Below, in pieces: positions 1 to 10,398 of a stretch of 64,000 nucleotides of DNA. Numbering within the stretch: position 1 is the first letter of the stretch; every line of letters starts with the position of its first letter. Source of the DNA: Chloroflexota bacterium. Its GTDB lineage: Bacteria > Chloroflexota > Anaerolineae > Anaerolineales > Villigracilaceae. The translations under genes and the position numbers were made by a program. The notes below the pieces were generated by a model, which was not told the origin of the DNA, ran no database searches, and was given only the letters and a program-made list of their open reading frames with translations. The stretch lies in the NCBI GenBank assembly GCA_013112685.1, contig JABFGC010000001.1, positions 248,001-312,000 on the forward strand. Direction: 5' to 3'.

Positions 1-1634
1 AGGAAATCTCCCCCCTCCAAAACGCCGCTCAAGATCACCTTCAACGAATCGGATTTCAACAAGTCGTCCAACTCGAATGGTTTCAACCGCGTCTGCGTCG
101 TGCGTACAGACGGCTCCAGGAAATCCCCGAATGGCAATGAAGTTTTAAACAACTGGTAATACAAAAAACGCCGCGCGTTGCGCTTGAACTCAGGCGGGGT
201 GTCAATCTTCTGAGCCTCAAGAAACTCTTTCATCTTTCTTCTTACTTCTTCCACCGTCTGCGGGAAGAACACGGTGGGATATTGCGTGAATCTTGCCCTG
301 CCCGCGCACAACACCGCCGCGCCCATGATCGAAGCCTCCAAGCCAATGGTGGAGTTGTACACCATCACGAATTTGGATTTTTGAATCAATTCATAGGAAC
401 TCAACGTCTCGCGCGGACCGACAAAAACGACGTTCGCCTCTTTCTGGACCTCGCGGCTGGTTGCCCATCCCTCGACCGTTTCCCGGCTGGATTTTCTCAC
501 CCGCAATTCGTCTGGGTGTGCACGGATGACGAACAGCGTCTCGGGATGTTCTTTGATCACCTCCAAAACCAGATCCAGCCAGTCGAACATGTCCTCGAAG
601 ACCGTGTTGGCGTGCGGCTGGCTGGTGTCGAAGATGACGTTGGTAAAGACCGGCACGATCTGTTTAAAGCGCGCCGCCTTTTGCAGGAACGCCTCATCAA
701 GCCCTTTCATCTCCGCCCAGAATTTGATGCCCGCCATCGTAAAGTCGCCTTGAAAGCGTTTGGCGAGATAAGCATCGAGTCTGGCGTTTTGCTCGTCGCT
801 CAACTCAAACTCATCCGGGATGTGGATCGGGTACGCGGTCGCTTCGCCATCAGTGAAAAAGGCGGAGGCGGGTTGAAGTCCCACCTCGTGTGTGATGACT
901 CGTATGCCGCGTTGTCGCGCCACCCAGCGCGCGGTCGCTTCGGGGAAGAATTGTCCGTTGAAAAGCACCACTGCGCGTGGATTGATTTCGTCCAAAAACT
1001 TTGAAAACTTCCGCGCCACATTCCACGCGGACAAGATGTATTCACGGAAAAGATAGCGCGTGTTCTCGTCGTCGTTCAAATGATGAATACGCAAAATCCA
1101 GCGCAAGCCCGGCAGGCACAGCGGACCGAGAGGAATATCTTGAAAGTGAAAAGTGGAAAGTTTTGGAACGGAGAGATTCTCAATGCGAGTTACGAGTTGG
1201 GGGTTGCGTTCAAAACCAAACCATGAAATGACGGTGGACGGTGAACGATGGACAGCGGTCTGCGGTCTATGGTCTACGGTCAATTCAGGAACACCCCGAT
1301 ACAACGCTTTCGATTGCATCACACACGACCGGCACGGCATCTCTTTATGAGGCTGATCCCGATTCGTCCCCAACACGCATTTACTCATCCCCGCATGGCA
1401 CGCGAAATAGGAGACCGGGATGCCCTTCAACCGCAGCGCCCACGAAGCCAGTAAATGAAATCCACTGTTCCACGAGAGGTCGTCAATGCCGGTGGAGGCT
1501 TTGAAGAAGACAACAGGCGCGCCAGAGGGCGGAGGCGAGTTACGAGTTACAAGATACGCCATGCGCGCGATTTTTAGATTGTTGAGCCGCCGGACAAGTC
1601 CGCGTTTGAGGCGTTGGGTGAAGAATTCTCTCAT
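1..1634 (-). CDS. Capsule-type GT-B glycosyl/glycerophosphotransferase, partial at 3' end
   Basis: The frame is open from an ATG at 1634 to the window edge (at least 544 residues), so the C-terminus is missing. The protein carries the RxHP motif (RAHPDELR) followed by a second GT-B landmark, NSTIGLEASIMG, as seen in CDP-glycerol glycerophosphotransferase-like and capsule polysaccharide transferases. The genes at 12541-14016 and 29317-30921 share both landmarks, so this is one of three paralogues. It probably adds a sugar or polyol phosphate to the cytosolic glycan. It starts 5 nt after the upstream sulfotransferase stop. Degenerate 7-bp repeats are read through in frame near 1182-1285 and 1540. 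Role is inferred; the acceptor is unknown. Confidence 0.75.
   Translation of the reverse strand, partial: MREFFTQRLKRGLVRRLNNLKIARMAYLVTRNSPPPSGAPVVFFKASTGIDDLSWNSGFHLLASWALRLKGIPVSYFACHAGMSKCVLGTNRDQPHKEMPCRSCVMQSKALYRGVPELTVDHRPQTAVHRSPSTVISWFGFERNPQLVTRIENLSVPKLSTFHFQDIPLGPLCLPGLRWILRIHHLNDDENTRYLFREYILSAWNVARKFSKFLDEINPRAVVLFNGQFFPEATARWVARQRGIRVITHEVGLQPASAFFTDGEATAYPIHIPDEFELSDEQNARLDAYLAKRFQGDFTMAGIKFWAEMKGLDEAFLQKAARFKQIVPVFTNVIFDTSQPHANTVFEDMFDWLDLVLEVIKEHPETLFVIRAHPDELRVRKSSRETVEGWATSREVQKEANVVFVGPRETLSSYELIQKSKFVMVYNSTIGLEASIMGAAVLCAGRARFTQYPTVFFPQTVEEVRRKMKEFLEAQKIDTPPEFKRNARRFLYYQLFKTSLPFGDFLEPSVRTTQTRLKPFELDDLLKSDSLKVILSGVLEGGDF
1182..1285. repeat. Degenerate heptamer repeats inside the GT-B gene
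   Basis: Units such as ACGGTGG, ACGGTGA, ACGATGG, TCTGCGG, TCTATGG and TCTACGG follow each other in 7-bp register at about 1231-1285, with a shorter run of TACGAGT-like units at 1182-1205. The array does not break the reading frame and adds a low-complexity stretch to the protein. It belongs to the same class as the intergenic heptad arrays further along. Confidence 0.6.
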
Positions 1635-1639
1635 TCTCT

Positions 1640-2494
1640 TCACCAATCATTATCCTTCTCGTACCCCAGCCTCACCACCAAGTCCCCCGCCACGTCCTTG
1701 AATAACTTTTTGTGTTCCTCGGTGAAGAACTCGCGCCAGCCGCCCGTCTTGCCCAAACGGAAGGTGTGACTCTTCTTCGGTTGAATCGCTTCCACCAAAA
1801 TGGCGAGCGCCTGTTCACGCGGCGTCGGGATTTGGTAGTCGGTCTTTTCCACTTCATCCAGCATGGACGAGAGCGTCGCGTCGCGGTTGTTGATTAGATC
1901 CTCGAAGCGGATGCACATCACACCGGGCGTTGCCAGCCATTGGAAGACGCCCTCGTATCTCTGCTTCACGCTGACCATTTTGAGTCCGTCCCGGTCAATG
2001 CCGGTGATGGCGACTTTCAGCCTCGCGCCGAAATCAGGGAGCGAGTTGTAGTAGGCGTGCATCCCGTGTTCCTCGTGCATGTCGGCGGCAAAGAACACCT
2101 GCGAGACGAGCATATCCCTGGGATCGCGATAAATGAAATAGTTCACGCGCCCGCTCGCAGTCAGGAAGGAGGCGTTTTCGGGCGTGGCTTCCACATAGCC
2201 CCAGCCGATCACCCCGCGCGGCAGATTCTCCAATTCTCCCAGGATTTCCTCTTTCGTCTTTCTTCTTCCCTCTTTTGTGATCGTGCGAATCGGCTCCGCC
2301 TCCACATACCGATACGGCATGATCCGCGTGAAGCCGTTCAGGATTTGCAACAACAAATGCGACCCGCTCTTCGGCTTGGAATTGCCAAAGATGGGCGGCG
2401 CATCGTCGAAGGAAAATCGTTTCCAGCGCGCCATCGCCTGCAAGGTTTTGCCCGCAGGACGGACGGCGCGGCGGAGGTTTCGAATCAGACTCAT
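1640..2494 (-). CDS. PAPS-dependent sulfotransferase
   Basis: Transfers sulfate from PAPS to a glycan or related acceptor. The 5'-phosphosulfate loop is PKSGSHLLLQIL near residues 43-54, the 3'-phosphate site is FIYRDPRDMLVS, and the C-terminus has the usual RxGxxGGW-x-F-T block (RLGKTGGWREFFT). Its last residues (GYEKDNDW) closely match those of the second sulfotransferase (10395-11423), so the two are paralogues. I prefer the ATG at 2494, preceded by GGTGG; an in-frame ATG at 2521 would start inside an AT-rich palindromic repeat. The PAPS synthase at 7400-9127 supplies the donor. Acceptor sugar unknown. Confidence 0.85.
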   Translation of the reverse strand: MSLIRNLRRAVRPAGKTLQAMARWKRFSFDDAPPIFGNSKPKSGSHLLLQILNGFTRIMPYRYVEAEPIRTITKEGRRKTKEEILGELENLPRGVIGWGYVEATPENASFLTASGRVNYFIYRDPRDMLVSQVFFAADMHEEHGMHAYYNSLPDFGARLKVAITGIDRDGLKMVSVKQRYEGVFQWLATPGVMCIRFEDLINNRDATLSSMLDEVEKTDYQIPTPREQALAILVEAIQPKKSHTFRLGKTGGWREFFTEEHKKLFKDVAGDLVVRLGYEKDNDW

Positions 2495-2499
2495 CGAGC

Positions 2500-2549
2500 C
2501 ACCAATTACCCAATTACTCAATTACGTAATTCTGTAATTGAGTAATCAA
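2500..2549. repeat. AT-rich palindromic octamer array
   Basis: Units such as CCAATTAC, CCAATTAC, TCAATTAC, then GTAATTCT, GTAATTGA, GTAAT form two inverted arms. It fills the spacer between the NeuB-type gene and the sulfotransferase and covers the end of the former. It is an 8-bp relative of the heptad arrays elsewhere in the window. Confidence 0.6.
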
Positions 2550-3429
2550 TCCTCCCCATTCACTCGCCGCAGTTTCATCATCGAAGGCTTCTCGCTCTCG
2601 TACACCCGCTTCACCCCATCCCCCAGCGACGTTTCGGTGACACGGATGTATTTGACCAGACGCTCAAAGCCGCCGGGTTCGACGGACGCCGCCGGTCGCT
2701 GCCCCACATGGCGCGGTCGAGCGTGATGTGGCGTTCTACCGACGAAGCGCCAAGCGCCACCGCCACCGCCGAAGGAACCAGCCCCACTTCGTGTCCCGAA
2801 TAACCGATGGGGTTGTTCGGGAATTCCCTACGAAGCGTTTCGATCATGCGCAGGTTCAATTCCTCCGGCTCGCAGGGATAGGTGCTGGTGCAGTGCATGA
2901 CGACGAGGTTATCTTCACCGACCGCGTCCACGCCGCGATGAATCTGTTCCATGGTGGACATACCGGTGGAGAGGATTACGGGTTTGCCCGTCTGCCGCAC
3001 GTAGCGAAGCAGGTCATGGTCGGTGAGCGAAGCGGACGGCACTTTGTACGCGGGCGTGTCGAACTTCTCCATGAAATCCACCGAAGGCTCGTCCCACACC
3101 GAGACCATCCAGTCAATACCTTTTTGTTTGCAGTAGCGGTCAATTTCGCGGTATTCCTCCTCGCCGAACTCGACCTTAAAACGGTAATCCAGATACGTGA
3201 TGTAGCCCCAGGGCGTCTCGCGCATTTGTTTCTGCTGTTCGGGCGGGGTAGAGATTTCCGGCGTACGCTTTTGAAACTTCACCGCATCCGCGCCTGCGTG
3301 CACCGCCGCGTCAATGATTTTCTTTGCAATCTCAAGATCGCCGTTGTGGTTGATGCCGATCTCCGCGATGATGTACGCGGGATGTCCGTCGCCAATCATT
3401 CGTTTTCCAAATTTGATCTCACGAGCCAT
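2546..3429 (-). CDS. Short NeuB-type nonulosonic acid synthase, C-terminal frameshift
   Basis: Condenses a 6-carbon amino sugar (ManNAc-like) with phosphoenolpyruvate to a 9-carbon nonulosonic acid. The TIM-barrel landmarks are clear: IIAEIGINHNGDLEIAKK, DAVKFQKR, STGMSTMEQI, HCTSTYPCE, GYSGHE and ERHITLDR. A good ribosome site (AGGAGATAAC) precedes the ATG at 3429. Near 2690-2696 one base appears to be missing: restoring frame there gives a natural end (YIRVTETSLGDGVKR) stopping at 2546, whereas the uncorrected frame ends at 2611 with unrelated residues. The protein lacks the SAF domain of the second synthase at 22110-23180. It pairs with the downstream NeuA-type gene. Confidence 0.85.
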
Positions 3430-3448
3430 GTTATCTCCTTGTGAATAA

Positions 3449-3572
3449 TGTCATTGCGAGTGGCGCCGGCGGTCGAGTAGCGCGAAGAGCGTATCGAGAC
3501 CCGGCGTCACGAAGCAATCTTCCCGCAACAGGAGATTGCTTCGGGCGGGAATTCGCCGCCCTCGCAATGACA
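3449..3572. repeat. GTCATTGCGAG-type palindromic repeat with nested GTCGAGTAGC element
   Basis: The spacer begins TGTCATTGCGAG and ends CTCGCAATGACA, with internal inverted AGCAATCT/AGATTGCT arms. Nested at about 3471-3503 is a second repeat (GTCGAGTAGC to GTATCGAGACC) that recurs degenerately at 25480-25545. Related copies lie at 17317-17401 and inside a coding sequence at 15541-15628. It is a REP/BIME-like dispersed element. Confidence 0.75.
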
Positions 3573-4790
3573 TTACAAGTTTTTCAAAATCATCTCACAC
3601 AATTCGCGCACCGCCCCGCGCCCGCCGGGTTTGGTCAGCACATAATCCGCGGCGCGCAGGACTTCGGGATACGCATCCGCCACTGCCGCCGACCAGCCTG
3701 CGATTTCGAAACACGGGAGGTCGTTGAGGTCGTTGCCGATGTAGACGACGTTCTCCGCTTTGACCTTTTTCTGCTCGAGGACTTCGCGCATCACCCTACC
3801 CTTGTCCTGCATCCCGACCCCGTGAATTGCCTCCACCCCCATCTTTTTCGCCCGCGCTCGGACGACGGGATTCGGTTCCGAGGAGAGAATCATCACCTCC
3901 ACGCCTTTTTCGCGCAGGGTCTTGATGTGCATGCTGTCGCTGCGCGAGGCGGAGACGGTTTCTTTTCCGTTTTCGTCGGTATGGACGAGGTTATCCGTCA
4001 CCACGCCGTCGAAATCACAGATGATGAGTTTAATTGTCTCGGGCATCGGACGGCGGGGCTTGCCCGGCGAAACCACTTCCAAGCCGCCGTAGATGACCGC
4101 TTCGTACTTCGCCCAATCTGCCAGCGTGTCAATATCCACCGTGTACTTCGGGTCAATCACCAGCGGATAAACGACATCCCCCGTCAGCGAATTTTTACCG
4201 GCGATGGTCGCAACGCGGATGGCGTCAATGTGACCGGTCTGCCAGTACACCGGCGGCAGGATTTGGCGCGGTGCATTATATGGTTCGGGAATTCCCGGAA
4301 CTTCGAGCAATGGTTTCAGGGGTCTGTCATCCCCGGCAAAAAGCCACATCTTGAAGGGATTTTGCGCCGCCGGGACCACGCCGCGGACGCAATCCGCATC
4401 TTCGTGATTCAACAGGATGTGAATCGCATCGTCCACCATACCTTTTGGGCGGATGGGCGATGTGGGACGCAATTGTACGACGATGCCGGGGTGGTAGCCT
4501 TCCACGTCTTCCAGCCATTTGAGCGCGTGTTCAAAAACAGGCAGGTCGGTGGTGTTATCCTGCGCCAGTTTAACGGGACGCATGAAGGGCGTCTCCGCGC
4601 CCCACTTGCGCGCAACGGATGCGATCTCTTCGTCATCCGTCGAGACGATGACGCGCGTCACCCGTTCGGATTGCTTCGCCGCGGCAATGCTCCACACAAT
4701 GAGCGGATAGCCCGCAAAACTGCGGATGTTCTTGCGCAGGATGCCTTTCGAGCCGCCGCGCGCGGGGATGAGGGCGAGGATGTCGGTCAT
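3573..4790 (-). CDS. CMP-nonulosonate cytidylyltransferase fused to KdsC-type HAD phosphatase
   Basis: Residues 1-225 are a NeuA/KdsB-type cytidylyltransferase: ALIPARGGSKGI nucleotide loop, QLRPTSPIR, and the metal-binding end VDIDTLADW. Residues 250-405 are a HAD phosphatase of the KdsC/NeuA C-terminal type with motif I DFDGVVTDN (about residue 258), motif II ILSSE and motif IV GNDLNDLP. The fused pair would dephosphorylate the 9-phosphate sugar and charge it with CMP. With the NeuB-type gene 143 bp upstream it forms a sialic-acid-like pathway. NeuA-HAD fusions are known in other bacteria. The exact nonulosonic acid cannot be told from the sequence. Confidence 0.88.
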   Translation of the reverse strand: MTDILALIPARGGSKGILRKNIRSFAGYPLIVWSIAAAKQSERVTRVIVSTDDEEIASVARKWGAETPFMRPVKLAQDNTTDLPVFEHALKWLEDVEGYHPGIVVQLRPTSPIRPKGMVDDAIHILLNHEDADCVRGVVPAAQNPFKMWLFAGDDRPLKPLLEVPGIPEPYNAPRQILPPVYWQTGHIDAIRVATIAGKNSLTGDVVYPLVIDPKYTVDIDTLADWAKYEAVIYGGLEVVSPGKPRRPMPETIKLIICDFDGVVTDNLVHTDENGKETVSASRSDSMHIKTLREKGVEVMILSSEPNPVVRARAKKMGVEAIHGVGMQDKGRVMREVLEQKKVKAENVVYIGNDLNDLPCFEIAGWSAAVADAYPEVLRAADYVLTKPGGRGAVRELCEMILKNL

Positions 4791-4812
4791 TTCATATTCC
4801 TGCCCCCACCCT

Positions 4813-4860
4813 CGCCCTCCCCCAATTTCTCCGAAATTGGGGGAGGGAAGGGGAGGGGGT
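4813..4860. repeat. CCCTCCCC hairpin repeat (copy 1)
   Basis: CCCTCCCCCAATTTC pairs with GAAATTGGGGGAGGG around a four-base loop. It fills the spacer after the SDR gene and touches its stop codon at 4860. Relatives with a CCCTCTCC/GGAGAGGG stem lie at 6789-6848, 19602-19652 and 29277-29316. Confidence 0.7.
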
Positions 4861-5687
4861 CACCACGCCGTCCAGCCTCCATCCACGACGACATTGTTAC
4901 CCGTCATGTATGAGGAAGCATCCGAAGCAAGGAAGAGCAGCGCGCCGTTCATTTCGTCCTTGTTTGCCATGCGCCCGAGGATGGTTTTGGCGGAATAATT
5001 CTTCACGAAATATTCTTCGTGGTTATTGAACACGCCGCCGGGGGTGAGCGCGTTCACGCGGATTTCGGTCCCGGCGTAATAGGCGGCGAGATATTTGGTA
5101 AAGCCCAGCACGCCCGCCTTGGTCACGGTGTAGTAAACGGGTTTGTACGCCACGCGCTTGCCGTCTTTGATGTAGATGCGCTGGTCGGGACCGTTGAGTC
5201 CATACGTGGAGCAGATGTTGATGATACTGCCCTTTTTGCCCTGCAAGATCATCTGCTTCACACAGGCTTGGGTGGTGAGGAACATACCGGTCAAATTGAC
5301 GTTGAGAGCGGCGTTCCAATCGCTGAGCGGATAATCCTCGAAAGCGCCGGGGGCGATTCCCTTCGCGGCGGCATCGGGGTCGAACTTTGGGTCGAGCGCC
5401 GCGCTGTTGACGAGAATGTCGAGGCGGCTGAACTGCTTGACGGTTTCAGCGACCAGTTCGCGGGTCGATTCGATGCGGGTCACATCGAGGGGAAACGCCA
5501 TCGCCGAATACCCGGACTCTGTGAGTCGAGTCGCGGTCTTCGCGGCGAGTTCCATATTCAAATCCGCCGCCACGACTGCCGCGCCCGCTTCGGCAAGCGT
5601 TTTGCAGAACTCAAAACCCAACTGCCCGCCGCCGCCGGTGACAATAGCCACCCGTCCTTTCAAATTGAATTTTTCGAAGATGGTCAT
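4860..5687 (-). CDS. SDR-family NAD(P)-dependent oxidoreductase
   Basis: Classical short-chain dehydrogenase of 275 residues. Visible landmarks are the cofactor loop VTGGGGQLGFEFC near residue 17, the structural NSAALDP (NNAG equivalent), catalytic Ser in IINICSTYG, and the Tyr-x-x-x-Lys pair YYTVTKAG. It ends with the usual SYMTGNNVVVDGGWTAW tail. A strong ribosome site (TTTAGGAGAACAC) precedes the ATG at 5687. Its place next to the NeuA fusion suggests oxidation or reduction of a nucleotide sugar or its precursor. The substrate is not known. Confidence 0.85.
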   Translation of the reverse strand: MTIFEKFNLKGRVAIVTGGGGQLGFEFCKTLAEAGAAVVAADLNMELAAKTATRLTESGYSAMAFPLDVTRIESTRELVAETVKQFSRLDILVNSAALDPKFDPDAAAKGIAPGAFEDYPLSDWNAALNVNLTGMFLTTQACVKQMILQGKKGSIINICSTYGLNGPDQRIYIKDGKRVAYKPVYYTVTKAGVLGFTKYLAAYYAGTEIRVNALTPGGVFNNHEEYFVKNYSAKTILGRMANKDEMNGALLFLASDASSYMTGNNVVVDGGWTAW

Positions 5688-5700
5688 GTGTTCTCCTAAA

Positions 5701-5731
5701 GACCTGACAGGTTTTGGAAACCTGTCAGGTC
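5701..5731. repeat. GACCTGACAGG perfect inverted repeat, possible terminator
   Basis: GACCTGACAGGTTT pairs exactly with AAACCTGTCAGGTC around TGG. It lies between the stop of the membrane transferase (5736) and the start of the SDR (5687), so it could end transcription or shape the intercistronic RNA. No long T-run follows, which makes a plain rho-independent terminator less certain; it resembles a dispersed palindromic repeat. Confidence 0.6.
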
Positions 5732-5735
5732 TGTT

Positions 5736-7322
5736 TTACGGAAATGCAGTATAGATTTTATCGCCTTGCGCCTCGAATGCGAGATACAAACCGTCGGTGA
5801 GATTTTGGTAGACGGATTGCGAATCTTCGCTTTGCGAACCGACGTTGAACAGTGCAAGCACGGCTTCGCCCGAAAGCACATCGACTTTGAGATTGACGAC
5901 CCCTTCCTCAAAGCCGCCTCGCGGCAGACCCGTGACCGGGTCCACCAAATCGGGCAGGACATATCCCGGACGGCTTGTGTACAAATAGACCGGCGCGGTC
6001 TCGTTGGAGTAGATGCGCGTGCCTTCAGGAAGTGTTTGCAGAAACTTCATGGCTTCCGAGTCGAACCATTGAAACGATGCGTATCCCTGCCCGCCTTTGC
6101 GGAGTTGGGTCAGGGCGTCGTTCATGCCGTAAATGGAAAAGGAGAAGATGATAAGTCCAATGAGAACGGCGGAATGTTTCTGTTTTCTCCAAAGCCAAAC
6201 GCCGAAATATACCAGCATGGTGAGCAAGCCGACATACACCGGCGCAAGGATGCGGAGTTGGAATTTTGTGCTGGCATCGAAGAGGGTCATCGAGGAAAGG
6301 ATGGACGCCAGATAGCCGAAGACGTACAGGGCGCTGATAAACGCCGGCACGTCCGGCGGCTCGGCGGAAGGTTGGAAGAACGCTTTCCAGCCGGTCCTCG
6401 CCGTCCAGATGAGCAGGGCAAGAAAGATCATCGAAATAACGACGGGAAACAAATTGGGAATTTGAATCAACGCGCGCCGCCATTCGTCCACCGGCAGGAG
6501 GAAGGCGGCGAAGTTGGAAATTCCCGTTTCGATATTTTCGGCAGTGATGGGGTGATAGACGATGGTGCGGTTGGTGGCGGTATCTGCGAGCAGGCGGTTA
6601 CGGATGCTCCACGCGAGGGCAAAGGGCAGGAAACCCGCAAGGAAGAATCCGATGCTGGTCAGGCGTTTGCGCCAGGTGGGGTAAAGGATGAAAAGTGAAA
6701 TAAGAAAAGCGGCAAGCAGGGCAAGACCGGCGTAGCGGGTGAGGTAGGCGAAGGCGGTGAGGATGGCAGTGAAGATGAGCCAGCCCATTCCCTCACCCCT
6801 AACGACCTCACCCCCATCCCCTCTCCTGAAAGGAGAGGGGGGAGTGAAGTATTGAGAAAAACTTAAAATCGCGGCGAGGGTGAAGAAGATATAGAGCGGC
6901 TCGCTCATCGCCGTGGTGTGGACGCGGAACAACGAGCCATTGACCAAAAACAAAACCGCGAGCGCAATCCCTGCCGCTTGCGATTGGGTCATGCGCCAGC
7001 CGATGAGACCGAGCAGAAAAACGTTTGCGCCAAATAATAGGGAATTGACGAAGCGCGCGCCGCGCAGGGGGTCGAGTCCGCTCAAGCCGACGAGCGCCAA
7101 CGCCGATGAAAAACCCGGCGGAAAATGCGTGACGGGCTGGTTGGATGCCAGCCACGCCTCGCGGTAGCCCTGTCCTGCCAGGAGACTGCGCGCGCCTGCG
7201 ATATAGGCGATGGAGTCATCGGAGAGTCCCATGCCTTGCGGAGTCGCATAGAGGATGAGAAAGGTCCCTGAAACGGCAAGCAGACCCAAGGTCAGAATTG
7301 AAGCGAGAGGGGGTTTGGTCAT
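5736..7322 (-). CDS. Polytopic membrane glycosyltransferase, GT39/PMT-like
   Basis: A 528-residue integral membrane protein with about ten hydrophobic segments and a soluble C-terminal tail. The first extracellular loop holds the acidic GLSDDSIAYIAGARSL, matching the DD motif used by PMT/ArnT-type transferases that take polyprenyl-phosphate sugars. I chose the ATG at 7322 because residues from frames further upstream are not membrane-like and overlap the 5' palindrome. An in-frame palindromic repeat (6789-6848) adds about 18 Pro/Gly/Arg-rich residues between two membrane segments. Probably glycosylates a lipid or protein outside the membrane; acceptor unknown. Confidence 0.7.
   Translation of the reverse strand: MTKPPLASILTLGLLAVSGTFLILYATPQGMGLSDDSIAYIAGARSLLAGQGYREAWLASNQPVTHFPPGFSSALALVGLSGLDPLRGARFVNSLLFGANVFLLGLIGWRMTQSQAAGIALAVLFLVNGSLFRVHTTAMSEPLYIFFTLAAILSFSQYFTPPSPFRRGDGGEVVRGEGMGWLIFTAILTAFAYLTRYAGLALLAAFLISLFILYPTWRKRLTSIGFFLAGFLPFALAWSIRNRLLADTATNRTIVYHPITAENIETGISNFAAFLLPVDEWRRALIQIPNLFPVVISMIFLALLIWTARTGWKAFFQPSAEPPDVPAFISALYVFGYLASILSSMTLFDASTKFQLRILAPVYVGLLTMLVYFGVWLWRKQKHSAVLIGLIIFSFSIYGMNDALTQLRKGGQGYASFQWFDSEAMKFLQTLPEGTRIYSNETAPVYLYTSRPGYVLPDLVDPVTGLPRGGFEEGVVNLKVDVLSGEAVLALFNVGSQSEDSQSVYQNLTDGLYLAFEAQGDKIYTAFP
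6789..6848. repeat. CCCTCTCC hairpin repeat inserted in frame in a membrane transferase gene (copy 2)
   Basis: CCCCTCTCCT pairs with AGGAGAGGGG at 6818-6840, preceded by the CTCACCCC lead typical of this family. The insertion keeps the frame and encodes a Pro/Gly/Arg stretch (SPFRRGDGGEVVRGEG) in a loop of the transferase, where it is probably tolerated. Confidence 0.75.
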
Positions 7323-7324
7323 AC

Positions 7325-7394
7325 AAGGGAGGCGACAGTCGCCTTGCTTGATCCGCCACGCTGCGGGGCGCTTCACAAAGGCGACTGTCACCTT
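7325..7394. repeat. GGCGACAGTCGCC palindromic repeat
   Basis: The 77-bp spacer between the PAPS synthase stop and the membrane transferase start holds GGCGACAGTCGCC, itself palindromic, and a partner AAAGGCGACTGTCACCTT, so the whole spacer can fold as one stem. No promoter is visible here, so the two genes may be cotranscribed. Confidence 0.55.
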
Positions 7395-7399
7395 GAAAT

Positions 7400-9237
<1,838 letters not shown>

Positions 9238-9362
9238 TTGAGAAACACGCCTCCATCTGGACCTTGAGCCTGTCCTGCCCCATTGACATTTTGCCACCCG
9301 TACACCGCCGATAAACTACAGGACTCTCCTTGCAAGCCCCCTTCTACCAAAAGCGAACTTTT

Positions 9363-10355
9363 CTATAAGGAAATTAACCGTCCCGCCTTTTGAGATTCAT
9401 GCACTGCTGAAATGATCTTCATCACTCGAACCCCATCGTCCAACGTACAAGACGGCTCCGCTTTGCCCTTGACCACATCCGCGAAATGCTTCATCTGCGC
9501 CTGAAACATGGCGTTACGTTCCCAGCCTTCGGGCAGGGGGAAGATGTCCCAATCTTTTTTCTCGGCGCGATAAATACGCGCATCTCCATCGGCGAGATTC
9601 CACTTGATCGTCCCGTTCGTGCCGATGATGCGGAACTCGTGCTCCGGCGGCTGCTGGTTGTAATCGAGGTGCAGGCTGCCCAATGCGCCGCCTTCGAAAC
9701 GCAGACCGATCTTGGCGGTATCGTCCACATCCACTTCGAGGTCGCTGAGTTTGGCGGCAAATCCCCACACCGACTCGACCCGCTTCCCCACCAGCCAGGG
9801 CAGGTAATCGAGCGAGTGACACTGCGTCGCCACCACGCCGCCGCCCATGTCGGCGCGCGCGGCATAGCCCTTGCGATAATCCTCCCAGGGATGCCAGGCG
9901 GGCAGGTACTCGCCGAAATGCACGCTCGCCGAAACCACCCGCCCAATCTCACCATTTTGAATCAACTGCCGGGTTTTGACCATGCCGGGGTGAAAACGAA
10001 ACTGAAACGCTACCAGCACCTTTGCGCCGTTTTTTTGCACAGCAGACTGCAAAACGTCCAATCGTTCCAACGAGTGAGAGATGGGTTTTTCGAGCAAAAT
10101 AGCGCATCCCGCTTCTGCGGCGGGGATGGCAACGTCCAAATGCAGCGCCGTCGGGTTCGAGACGATGACTGCATCCGGTTTGTGTTTTTTCAGCGCTTCC
10201 GTCAAATCGGTTTCGACGGGATAGCCTGCGAGTTCATCGTCGGGCAAGGTTGCTTTGTGCGTGCGGTAGAGGACAATGTCCGTTTCGCCGAGCGCGATCA
10301 AATTCCGCATGTGGCGGCGTCCCACAGAGCCAAGCCCTGTAATTAAATATTTCAT
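9363..10355 (-). CDS. Gfo/Idh/MocA-family sugar oxidoreductase
   Basis: A 330-residue NAD-dependent dehydrogenase. Residues 1-120 form the Rossmann domain (ITGLGSVGRRHMRNL at the start, then the family mark EKPISHSLE), followed by the substrate domain with GGGVVATQCHSLDYLPWL, where the His-x-x-Asp pair (HSLD) aligns with the catalytic residues of the family. A clear ribosome site (TGGAGACAT) precedes the ATG at 10355. In glycan loci such enzymes oxidise nucleotide or free sugars at C-3 or similar carbons. The substrate here is unknown. The gene is followed by about 120 bp without features ahead of the PAPS synthase promoter. Confidence 0.85.
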   Translation of the reverse strand: MKYLITGLGSVGRRHMRNLIALGETDIVLYRTHKATLPDDELAGYPVETDLTEALKKHKPDAVIVSNPTALHLDVAIPAAEAGCAILLEKPISHSLERLDVLQSAVQKNGAKVLVAFQFRFHPGMVKTRQLIQNGEIGRVVSASVHFGEYLPAWHPWEDYRKGYAARADMGGGVVATQCHSLDYLPWLVGKRVESVWGFAAKLSDLEVDVDDTAKIGLRFEGGALGSLHLDYNQQPPEHEFRIIGTNGTIKWNLADGDARIYRAEKKDWDIFPLPEGWERNAMFQAQMKHFADVVKGKAEPSCTLDDGVRVMKIISAVHESQKAGRLISL

Positions 10356-10371
10356 ATAATGTCTCCATTAA

Positions 10372-10398
10372 GTAGCGCGAGATAGTATCTCGCGTTAC
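10372..10398. repeat. GTAGCGCGAGATA palindrome at a gene junction
   Basis: GTAGCGCGAGATA is followed directly by its near-perfect inverse. The palindrome covers the stop codon of the second sulfotransferase (10395). It shares the GTAG...CTAC/TTAC ends of the palindromes at 20432-20473, 41150-41176 and 43790-43816 while the inner bases differ. Confidence 0.6.

Noticed and set aside
9241-9362. Possible small gene or RNA between the Gfo/Idh gene and the PAPS synthase promoter
   Set aside because: About 120 bp without a good open frame, palindrome or promoter; only a weak AAAAG/CTTTT hairpin at 9349-9362 next to the stop codon was seen.
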